Positions 7,562-13,748 of a stretch of DNA of 13,748 nt are shown in pieces; within the stretch, counting starts at the first letter, position 1; the number at the start of each line of letters is the position of its first letter. Source of the stretch: an uncultured Coprococcus sp. (GTDB taxonomy: Bacteria > Bacillota > Clostridia > Lachnospirales > Lachnospiraceae). The DNA lies in NCBI GenBank assembly GCA_900548315.1, contig URJU01000038.1:1-13748 (forward strand). The letters are read 5' to 3'. The notes under the pieces are model-generated. The model saw only the letters and a program-made list of their open reading frames with translations, searched no databases and was not told the origin of the DNA. The translations under genes and the position numbers were made by a program.

Positions 7562-8025
7562 CTCTTCTCCGAATTGCTGGTGAGCAGTTTGCCAAGCTCA
7601 TCCATAAATGTATTCACATCCTTGAACTCTCTGTATACCGATGCAAATCTGACATAAGCAACCTGGTCAAGATCTTTTATCTTGTCCATAACTATCTCTC
7701 CTATGGTCGTGCTTTCTATCTCTCTGACTTCCATGTTGAAGATAGTGTTCTCTATATCATCAATACACTTTGTGACAGCCTCCGCAGACACCGGTCTCTT
7801 GTGACATGACTTTATAACTCCTGACTCTATCTTGGAGCGGTCATACGTCTCTCTGTTTTTGTCCTTCTTGATAACTATGAGTGGTATGGTCTCAACCTTC
7901 TCATATGTGGTAAATCTCTTCCCACATGCATCACACTGTCTCCTTCTCCTGATTGCACTCCCATCCTCCGCCGGTCTGGAGTCGATGACCTTGGTATCAT
8001 CTGCTGAGCAAAATGGACATCTCAT
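7558..8025 (-). CDS. nrdR: Transcriptional repressor NrdR
   Basis: A 155-residue nucleotide-sensing repressor of ribonucleotide reductase genes. It has the N-terminal zinc ribbon with Cys3, Cys6, Cys31 and Cys34 (MRCPFC ... CDACGKRF) and a basic RRRRQ patch for DNA contact. The ATP-cone domain spans about residues 49-139 (VIKKDKNRETYDRSKIESG onward), which in the family binds ATP or dATP. Length is typical. ATG 8023-8025 has AAGGAG at 8034-8039, spaced 8 nt. No nrd gene is in the window, so it acts on distant targets. It is the first gene after the rnf operon in the same direction and overlaps the yigZ-like gene by 4 bp. Confidence 0.97.
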   Translation of the reverse strand: MRCPFCSADDTKVIDSRPAEDGSAIRRRRQCDACGKRFTTYEKVETIPLIVIKKDKNRETYDRSKIESGVIKSCHKRPVSAEAVTKCIDDIENTIFNMEVREIESTTIGEIVMDKIKDLDQVAYVRFASVYREFKDVNTFMDELGKLLTSNSEKR

Positions 8026-8055
8026 ATATTTTTCTCCTTACGATATTATGTGGTG

Positions 8056-8088
8056 CAGACGCATTAAAGGCGTTTCGCGCGGCGTCTG
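8056..8088 (-). other. Hairpin in the rnfB-nrdR spacer
   Basis: CAGACGC at 8056-8062 and GCGTCTG at 8082-8088 form a perfect 7-bp stem around a 19-base loop, which itself contains a small GCG/CGC stem at 8070-8078. On the - strand, the direction of rnf and nrdR, no U-run follows, so it is unlikely to terminate transcription. It may stabilise or process the RNA between rnf and nrdR. Confidence 0.45.
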
Positions 8089-8097
8089 TTTCATCGC

Positions 8098-8121
8098 AAG
8101 AAATCTCCCACCTGCGGCGGG
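8098..8121 (-). terminator. Weak terminator or attenuator after rnfB
   Basis: In the - strand RNA, bases 8121-8116 pair with 8112-8107 (CCC, a G-U wobble, then CC against GG, U, GGG) with a 3-base GCA loop. The stem is followed after three bases by a UUUCUU stretch at 8104-8099. It starts 6 bp after the rnfB stop codon. The stem is short and the U-run interrupted, so it would terminate only part of the transcripts, letting nrdR-yigZ be partly read through. Confidence 0.35.
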
Positions 8122-8127
8122 TCCTTC

Positions 8128-8913
8128 TTACGATATAATCTTTACTGGGCATTTGGCTTTACATACACCACAGTTGGTACATTTCTCTTGGTCTATGTGG
8201 GCAAGATTTCTGTCAATGGTGATAGCTTCCGCCTCACAGTTTCTTGCACATAGTGTACATCCTATACATCCCGCGCTGCAGACCGCCTTGACTTGTGGTC
8301 CCTTGTCATGAGAATTACATCTTACAAGTCTCTCCGCATCATATGGAACAAGCTCTATAAGATGTCTAGGACACTCTGTGACACATTTGCCGCATGCCTT
8401 ACACTTCTCCTTATTAATTACCGCAATACCATCTATAATGTCAATAGCCCCGAACTCACATACCGCTTTACATGAACCATATCCTGTACATCCATATGTA
8501 CATGCTTTAGGTCCATTGTTCGGATTATTCTGTGCCAGCTTGCAGTCCCTAGGTCCCACATACTCATACACATCCTTTGCCTTCTCACAGTCTCCTGCAC
8601 ACTTGACAAATGCCACGTACCTTGTATTTTCAGAGTTTTCAACACCCATGACCTCACTGATCTTCGCCGCTACAGCCTCGCCGCCTACAGGACATGCCGA
8701 TGGCGGCATCTCTCCTTTTGCGATTGCTGCTGCAAGTCCATCACATCCAGGATAACCACATCCACCGCAGTTATTTCCTGGGAGCAATTCCCTTACTGCT
8801 ATTTCTTTCTCATCTACTTCTACCTTAAATTTCTCTCCTGCAACGCCAAGAAGGATACCTATCACAATACCTACGCCTGCGACAACTGCCACAGCTATCA
8901 ATATTCCTGTCAT
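8128..8913 (-). CDS. rnfB: Rnf complex subunit B (multi-[4Fe-4S] ferredoxin-like)
   Basis: The 261-residue subunit that takes electrons from reduced ferredoxin into the Rnf complex. A hydrophobic N-terminal anchor (about 3-24) is followed by the Fes-type cluster site Cys49, Cys52, Cys57, Cys74. Several ferredoxin-type sites follow: Cys138/142/148/152, Cys171/174/177/181 (C-x2-C-x2-C-x3-CP), a Cys212-226 group, and Cys245/248/251/255. Like other clostridial RnfB proteins it is richer in clusters than the proteobacterial form. ATG 8911-8913 has AAGGAGGG at 8921-8928, spaced 7 nt; the more upstream ATG at 8949 lies inside rnfA and lacks this site. The start is 13 bp after the rnfA stop codon. 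It is the last rnf gene of the operon. Confidence 0.96.
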   Translation of the reverse strand: MTGILIAVAVVAGVGIVIGILLGVAGEKFKVEVDEKEIAVRELLPGNNCGGCGYPGCDGLAAAIAKGEMPPSACPVGGEAVAAKISEVMGVENSENTRYVAFVKCAGDCEKAKDVYEYVGPRDCKLAQNNPNNGPKACTYGCTGYGSCKAVCEFGAIDIIDGIAVINKEKCKACGKCVTECPRHLIELVPYDAERLVRCNSHDKGPQVKAVCSAGCIGCTLCARNCEAEAITIDRNLAHIDQEKCTNCGVCKAKCPVKIIS

Positions 8914-8926
8914 ATCTGTGCCCTCC

Positions 8927-9499
8927 TTATATAAGTCCTGAGAAACCAAAGAACGCGATTGCCATGAGACCTGATGTGATGAGAACTATCGGTGTTCCCT
9001 TAAATGACTCAGGTATCGGACTATGTTCAAGTCTCTCTCTGATTCCTGCAAGTATAACTATTGCTATAGTGAAACCTACCGCGGAACCGCATCCGTTGAT
9101 AGTACTCTCAAGTATACCGTAGCCGCTCTGGACATTTGAAAGTGCTATACCAAGTACCGCACAGTTTGTTGTGATAAGCGGAAGATATACTCCAAGTGAC
9201 TCATACAGCGATTTCACCTTTTTCTTGAGGAACATCTCAACGAACTGTACAAGTGCCGCGATCACAAGAATGAACACGATCGTGTTGAGATATTCAAGTC
9301 CAAATCTTCTCAGTATTCCATAATATACAACACTTGTGACAAATGACGCTATGGTCATGACAAATACTACCGCAGCTCCCATTCCTGTCGCAGTGTTGAC
9401 ACTCTTTGAAACTCCCAGGAAAGGACATAATCCGAGGAACTGGCTGAGAATAACATTATTTACAAGTGCTGCTCCGATTGCCAACAATAAAATATTCAT
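8927..9499 (-). CDS. rnfA: Rnf complex subunit A (integral membrane)
   Basis: A 190-residue protein of about six membrane helices. It forms a pseudo-symmetric pair with RnfE in the membrane core of the ferredoxin:NAD+ oxidoreductase. Conserved LGLCPFLGVSK with Cys25 and LPLITTNCAVLG with Cys113 are present; in solved Rnf/Nqr-type structures the equivalent Cys residues of the two subunits hold an iron-sulfur cluster within the membrane. Length is typical. ATG 9497-9499 overlaps the rnfE stop codon as TAATG, and its GGAGG site at 9509-9515 lies in the last codons of rnfE, so translation is coupled. Confidence 0.97.
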   Translation of the reverse strand: MNILLLAIGAALVNNVILSQFLGLCPFLGVSKSVNTATGMGAAVVFVMTIASFVTSVVYYGILRRFGLEYLNTIVFILVIAALVQFVEMFLKKKVKSLYESLGVYLPLITTNCAVLGIALSNVQSGYGILESTINGCGSAVGFTIAIVILAGIRERLEHSPIPESFKGTPIVLITSGLMAIAFFGFSGLI

Positions 9500-10800
9500 T
9501 ATCTCTTACCTCCTTTGCCCTTTTTCTTTTTTATATGAGCCATTGTCTCCTTGAGCTTTATGTCTGACTCTTTGTTCTGGAGATCATCAGATGTTTTACC
9601 ATTAGTTTCATTCTGAACCAGTGTCTCCGGCTGGTCCCCCTCTGGATTTTCCATTGCTGCCGCTTTTGTCTCTTGAGGCTGCTGTTCATTCACAGGCTGA
9701 TCCTTCTCCTCCGGCTGCTGTTCCTTATTATCTTCTGCCTCAGCCTGTTTGGAAACATTTTCTTTCTGCTCTACAGTTTCATACTGATTCTGAGCCTGCT
9801 GCATCTCCTCTGCATGCTCCTTAAGCATCTTGCCTGTAGCGTTAGGCACAAGCTTGATATCCGCCAGTACGGATTCTCTTGTAGGTGCATATGGGCTGAG
9901 TCTTGGCTCATCTTCTTTTGTATTCTCCGGCTTATCAGTATCCGCATCTTTCTTATTTTCTGAAGGTGTCTCTTCGACCTTCTTAACCTGCTTTGCATCC
10001 CCTGAAGCCGTGGCCTTTGAAGTGGTATCTGCTATCTTTACAGATGTCTCAGTTGTCAGCTTACCGCAGCAGGCTGCATTGATACATCCAGCACATGAAT
10101 CAGGTCTGCATGTTTCAGGTACCTCCTGTCCATTTGCCAGAGCCTCGGCTGCCTTCTTTGCATTTCTTCTATTGATAAATGCAATGATAAACGCAAGCAC
10201 GAAGAACGCACCCGGTGCAAGTACAAATATTGTAATAGGTGTATAAAGACTAAGCACATTGCCTATGCCCTTAACTATACCTGATGAGCTCTGAAGTCTG
10301 TTGCCGTCACCAAGTATCTGGAAACCGAACACACATCCCTTTCCGACAAGCTCTCTGAACATTCCTATGAGTGTAAGTCCAACTGTAAATCCAAGTCCCA
10401 TTCCAAGTCCATCAAATATAGATGGAAGAACCTTGTTCTTTGAAGCATATGCCTCTGCACGACCCAGGATGATACAGTTTACAACTATAAGTGGTATATA
10501 CAGTCCAAGGCTGCTGTTGAGTGATGGCAGATATGCCTGCAGCAAAAACTGTATGATCGTAACAAACGATGCAATGATAACTATAAATGACGGTATTCTG
10601 ACTTTATCAGGTATGACCTTTCTGAGTGCTGAGATCATGAAATTGCTGAGCACTAAAATACATGTGGTTGTAAGTCCCATACCTGCGCCATTGATGGCTG
10701 ATGAAGTTACAGCCAATGTCGGACACATTCCGAGCATCTGCACGAAGGTTGGGTTCTCCTTGACAATACCGTTATATAAACGCTCTGTACATTTTCCCAT
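9499..10800 (-). CDS. rnfE: Rnf complex subunit E with long C-terminal extension
   Basis: The membrane partner of RnfA. Residues 1 to about 210 are a normal RnfE: NPTFVQMLGMCPTLAVT with Cys26, IPLIVVNCIILGRAEA with Cys109, and about six helices. The protein should end near 210-240 but runs to 433. After the last helix comes a positive RRNAKK segment that places the tail in the cytoplasm. A Cys-rich knot follows (Cys231, 236, 239, 244, 245), then about 180 residues rich in Glu, Gln, Lys, Asn and Pro, ending in a basic KKKKGKGGKR. ATG 10798-10800 overlaps the upstream stop codon as TAATG, with a strong GGAGGTGA at 10807-10814. The tail's last codons carry the rnfA ribosome binding site. The reading frame is clean, so the tail is not an obvious frameshift artefact. 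Its function is unknown. Confidence 0.94.
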   Translation of the reverse strand: MGKCTERLYNGIVKENPTFVQMLGMCPTLAVTSSAINGAGMGLTTTCILVLSNFMISALRKVIPDKVRIPSFIVIIASFVTIIQFLLQAYLPSLNSSLGLYIPLIVVNCIILGRAEAYASKNKVLPSIFDGLGMGLGFTVGLTLIGMFRELVGKGCVFGFQILGDGNRLQSSSGIVKGIGNVLSLYTPITIFVLAPGAFFVLAFIIAFINRRNAKKAAEALANGQEVPETCRPDSCAGCINAACCGKLTTETSVKIADTTSKATASGDAKQVKKVEETPSENKKDADTDKPENTKEDEPRLSPYAPTRESVLADIKLVPNATGKMLKEHAEEMQQAQNQYETVEQKENVSKQAEAEDNKEQQPEEKDQPVNEQQPQETKAAAMENPEGDQPETLVQNETNGKTSDDLQNKESDIKLKETMAHIKKKKGKGGKR

Positions 10801-12425
10801 TACTTGTCACCTCCGTTCGATGCATCTGATGAATCTGCTGCCCCGCCGTTTATCGACTTTACATATTCAAGTCCTGCATTGACAGCATTTGTGACAGCAT
10901 TTGTTGTGATGGTAGCACCTGACAGGGCATCTATCTCCTCATCCACAGTAGCACCTGACTTGGTGTACTGGAACTTGTCAACATTCTTTCCGGCAAACTG
11001 TGACTTGAAACTGTCTGTGTCCGCCTCCATTCCAAGACCTGCTGTCTCAGAGAGTGAGAGGAATGATATACCATTTGTCGTGCCATCAGATCTGACACCC
11101 ATTGCAAGCTGAAGATCTCCGCTGTATGCCTCATGTGATGTGACTGTGACCACATATCCAAGCACTGAGCCATCACTACCCTTTGCAGTGACCACTTCAT
11201 CTATATCTGCATTATATCCCGCATCCGACAGAACCTTTGCTGCCGCATCTGCGTCAAAATCTGCATAACTGTCAAATGAATCCGCGTCGTCAAACACTGT
11301 CTTGTATGCCTCTTCCTTAGCCTTCTGTTCAGTAACTGCAATCGGATCCTTTGTGATCTTATATACATATGCAAGTGCAAATCCTGCTATAACCGTGATT
11401 ATCATGATAGCTATAGTTGCGATCACTATAGACTTTGTATCCATCTTGGACTTTGTTCCCGATGCATCACCCTGGGCTGCAAGCTCTGCGCCCTCTCCAA
11501 AACTCTTTGGCTGTGTCCATCTCTCTATGAGTGGAACGAGCAGGTTGGAGAATATGATAGCGTAGGATACTCCCTCTGCGGAACCTCCATAAATTCTAAA
11601 ACAGAATGTGAGTATACCGAGTATCACGCCGAATACAACCTTACCCACCGGTGTGATCGGTGAGGTAACATAATCAGTTGCCATGAAGAATGCGCCCAGC
11701 ATAAGACCACCGCCGCACAGGTGTGCTGCCAGAAATGTCATATCAAATCCTCTTCCAGATGCAACTGCATATATCATGATGAGCACTGCAAATGTTCCTA
11801 TATATGTAAGAGGTATAACCGGCTTTATGACTCTTCTTATCAGAAGATATGCAGCACCCACAAGTATGCATATAACCGATGTCTCACCTATAGTTCCAGG
11901 TATATTTCCAAGGAACATATGAAGTACGTTTACATTTGCCAAATCTCCTGTGTTCTTAAGAACCGCAAGTGGTGTGGCTGTTGTAACTCCGTCATATGAG
12001 AACGATGTCATCCTTCCTGCAAATGATATGAGCAGGAAACATCTTGCTCCCAGCGCGGGATTCATGAAGTTAAATCCCAATCCGCCAAATAGCTGCTTTA
12101 CTATGATGATGGCAAATGCACTTCCAAGTATAGCCATCCATACCGGCACATCCGGTGAAAGATTAAGTGCCAGCAAAAGTCCGGTTACAACCGCACTCAG
12201 ATCACTTATAGTAACCTTTTGGCGCATCATCTTCTGATACATCCACTCAAACAGCACGCACGAAACCACGCATGTGAGTATCAATATCATGGCATTCATT
12301 TCAAAGTTGATGATTCCAAATATCGTTGCCGGAAGCAATGCTATTATCACATCCCGCATAATGCTCTGTGTACTTCGCTTATCTCTTACGTGGGGAGATG
12401 ACGAAATCTTAAATGTATTATCCAA
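10800..12425 (-). CDS. Fused Rnf subunits D and G
   Basis: One 541-residue reading frame covers two subunits that are normally separate. Residues 1 to about 305 are RnfD, a membrane protein of about ten helices, with DNTFKISSSPH at the start. Its FMN attachment segment DGVTTATPL has the likely flavin-bearing Thr151. A short polar linker (about 305-330) leads to RnfG: one helix (about 333-355) and an outward-facing FMN domain ending in DALSGATIT with the flavin-bearing Thr505. Both sites match the ApbE flavin-transferase pattern, the first loosely. I chose TTG 12423-12425 because AGGAGG at 12434-12439 is spaced 8 nt from it and relatives start at this Asp-Asn; a GTG at 12434 overlaps that site. 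The upstream rnfC stop codon also overlaps it. The order D-G is kept, which supports fusion by stop-codon loss. Confidence 0.93.
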   Translation of the reverse strand: MDNTFKISSSPHVRDKRSTQSIMRDVIIALLPATIFGIINFEMNAMILILTCVVSCVLFEWMYQKMMRQKVTISDLSAVVTGLLLALNLSPDVPVWMAILGSAFAIIIVKQLFGGLGFNFMNPALGARCFLLISFAGRMTSFSYDGVTTATPLAVLKNTGDLANVNVLHMFLGNIPGTIGETSVICILVGAAYLLIRRVIKPVIPLTYIGTFAVLIMIYAVASGRGFDMTFLAAHLCGGGLMLGAFFMATDYVTSPITPVGKVVFGVILGILTFCFRIYGGSAEGVSYAIIFSNLLVPLIERWTQPKSFGEGAELAAQGDASGTKSKMDTKSIVIATIAIMIITVIAGFALAYVYKITKDPIAVTEQKAKEEAYKTVFDDADSFDSYADFDADAAAKVLSDAGYNADIDEVVTAKGSDGSVLGYVVTVTSHEAYSGDLQLAMGVRSDGTTNGISFLSLSETAGLGMEADTDSFKSQFAGKNVDKFQYTKSGATVDEEIDALSGATITTNAVTNAVNAGLEYVKSINGGAADSSDASNGGDK

Positions 12426-12437
12426 TGTGTACACCTC

Positions 12438-13710
12438 CTACTTCTTTTTATTTGCTATTATGGATTTTCTTGTTCCCGCAATGGTCTGTGTCAAATGCCT
12501 CTTTGCCGGGCATACGTATGAGCAACATCCACACTCGCAGCACTCCATTCCGTTATGCGCAAGGAATCCCTCTGTATCCCCATGCTCAGCCAGTGAGGCA
12601 AGCATTGAAGGAACAATACGTCCGGGACACACATCAACACAGCGTCCGCATCTTATGCAGTTGCTAGGCTCAAGATCTGCAACCTCGTCATGGCTCATAC
12701 AGAGAAGAGCTGACACGCCCTTTGTTGCAGGTACATCAAGAGAAAAAAGTGCTTTGCCCATCATCGGTCCACCTGAGATCACTTTTTCCGGAACCACGCC
12801 ATCCTTAAATCCTCCGGCAGCATCTATCAATTCCTGACAATTAGTTCCCGTCCTAACCATAAGATTGCAAGGATTCTCTATGGCATCACCCGTTATTGTC
12901 ACTATTCTTGCATAAAGAGGACGACCCTCTATTACCGCCTCGTATATAGATACAATGGTGTCCACATTGTGAACTATACAGCCTGCATCGGCAGGCAGCA
13001 TCTTAGAATTGACATATCTTCCAGTATTCGCATATATAAGCTGTCTCTCAGCGCCCTGTGGATACTTAGTCTTCATCACATGGACTTCTATCTTGTCGTT
13101 ATCCTTCACCTTCTCCGACAGAAGTGCTATTGCCTCCGGCTTATTATCTTCTATTGCTATAATTCCCTTAGCGTGGTCAAACAGATTTATGCATATCTCA
13201 AGTCCCAGTATCAGTTTGTCCGGCTCTTCTATCATTCTCCTGTAATCGGATGTGAGGTATGGCTCACACTCCGCGCCGTTCACTATTATGTAATCTATGG
13301 CGTCCTCATTCTTTGGGGACAGCTTTACATTTGCAGGGAATCCAGCACCACCCATTCCGACAATACCGGCTTCCTTGATGATCTCCTTCACATCCTCCCT
13401 ATACAGAGTTGACAGATCCTTGACATTTGCAGCAAAATCAATCTCCTCGAACTGGCCATCATTCTCCACAACTATCGATTCAACCCTCGATCCACCAGGC
13501 ACATACCTAGGCTCTATTGCCTTGACCTTTCCTGATATTGATGAATGTATATTCGCTGACACAAATCCACCGGCCTCCGCAATCTTCTGACCAACCAGGA
13601 CTCTGTCTCCCCTCTTCACTATAGGTGTGGCTGGTGCTCCTATATGCTGACTAAGCGGATACACACAGTCACCTTTTGGAAGGTATTCTTTGACAGGCTT
13701 TTCCATTGAC
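12438..13710 (-). CDS. rnfC: Rnf complex subunit C (NADH/FMN, 2x[4Fe-4S]), 5' end missing
   Basis: The peripheral subunit that passes electrons to NAD+. Visible are the barrel-sandwich N-terminal part (YPLSQHIGAPATPIV, FVSANIHSSISG), the Rossmann-type GMGGAGFP loop for FMN/NADH (residues 117-124 counted from the Met at 13706), and VNGAECEPY. The two ferredoxin sites are Cys350/353/356/360 and Cys389/392/395/399, and the tail is Lys-rich. The gene is cut by the sequence end. The Met at 13704-13706 aligns with an internal position of relatives, which have about 20-25 more residues including a TFKGGIH-like segment, so it is probably not the true start. The open frame upstream of it, reading MCIRDRS, is translated adapter. 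The stop codon TAG overlaps the ribosome binding site of the fused rnfD-G gene. Confidence 0.95.
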
Positions 13711-13748
13711 CTGTCTCTTATACACATCTCCGAGCCAACGAGACGCGT
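13711..13748. other. Nextera/Tn5 sequencing adapter remnant (not genomic)
   Basis: Bases 13711-13729 are exactly the 19-bp Tn5 mosaic end CTGTCTCTTATACACATCT. Bases 13730-13744 match the Illumina Nextera read-2 adapter with one mismatch (A instead of C at 13737). The last four bases may be the start of an index. It should be trimmed. It creates a spurious in-frame N-terminus (MCIRDR) for RnfC. Confidence 0.97.

Larger units (their letters stand above)
8037..8136. repeat. 10-bp direct repeats flanking a structured 80-bp spacer
   Basis: CTTACGATAT occurs at 8037-8046 and again at 8127-8136. The right copy covers the last codons and stop of rnfB, and the left copy sits just upstream of the nrdR start, contributing to its ribosome binding site. 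The 80 bp between them are more GC-rich than the neighbouring spacers and hold two inverted repeats. The arrangement could be a small insertion with a target-site duplication, a local duplication, or chance. Confidence 0.5.

Noticed and set aside
8914..8949. Upstream ATG at 8949 for RnfB
   Set aside because: It lies inside rnfA without a ribosome site, while the ATG at 8913 has AAGGAGGG at 7 nt and begins directly with the membrane anchor.
9621..10882. Several long + strand frames opposite rnfE and the fused rnfD-G
   Set aside because: They lack ribosome sites and family resemblance; they are open because of the codon bias of the real genes on the other strand.
1..13710. CRISPR arrays, tRNA or rRNA genes, prophage or defence genes
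   Set aside because: I saw no regularly spaced repeats, no cloverleaf-like segments and no matching protein families on either strand.
13707..13727. In-frame start MCIRDRS as the natural N-terminus of RnfC
   Set aside because: Nearly all of these codons are translated Tn5/Nextera adapter; genuine sequence ends at 13710.
13711..13729. A Tn5/IS50 end as evidence of a mobile element
   Set aside because: The mosaic end continues into the Illumina Nextera adapter, which shows library origin and not a natural transposon.

Overview
The window looks like a metagenome-derived contig from an anaerobic Firmicute of the class Clostridia, most likely a Lachnospiraceae-like gut bacterium. The evidence is the rnfC-D-G-E-A-B gene order, strong AGGAGG-type ribosome binding sites, AT-rich spacers, and protein sequences that read like that family. 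I cannot name the genus. The right-hand end is not genomic: from 13711 it is Nextera/Tn5 sequencing adapter, so the natural sequence is 1-13710.

Left part (1-3705). The tail of a + strand PHP-domain phosphoesterase meets the - strand yajC gene across a shared bidirectional terminator. yajC (SecYEG accessory subunit) lies downstream of tgt (queuosine tRNA-guanine transglycosylase) in the same direction. Further right, also on the - strand, is a membrane-anchored HtrA/DegP-like serine protease with its own terminator.

Middle part (3706-6990). Divergent from htrA is a + strand cluster of four closely spaced genes: a 90-residue protein of unknown function, an ABC ATPase, and two ABC-2-type membrane subunits, each with one large loop. 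Together they look like an ABC exporter of unknown substrate. The cluster's last gene overlaps the 3' end of the convergent yigZ-like gene by 50 bp.

Right part (6941-13710), all on the - strand and transcribed right to left: rnfC (5' end missing), a fused rnfD-rnfG gene, rnfE with a long extra tail, rnfA, rnfB, then nrdR and a YigZ/IMPACT-family gene. The Rnf proteins form a membrane complex that oxidises reduced ferredoxin, reduces NAD+ and pumps Na+ or H+. The rnf junctions are tight, including two TAATG stop-start overlaps. A roughly 80-bp structured spacer flanked by 10-bp direct repeats separates rnfB from nrdR. NrdR is a repressor of ribonucleotide reductase genes and is translationally coupled to the yigZ gene through ATGA.

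The gene content is mostly core metabolism. The points most worth a second look are the RnfD-RnfG fusion, the ~220-residue cytoplasmic RnfE tail, the small orphan protein in front of the ABC exporter, the repeat-flanked spacer, and the adapter artefact that creates a false RnfC N-terminus. I saw no clear new defence or mobile system, no CRISPR array and no tRNA or rRNA gene.
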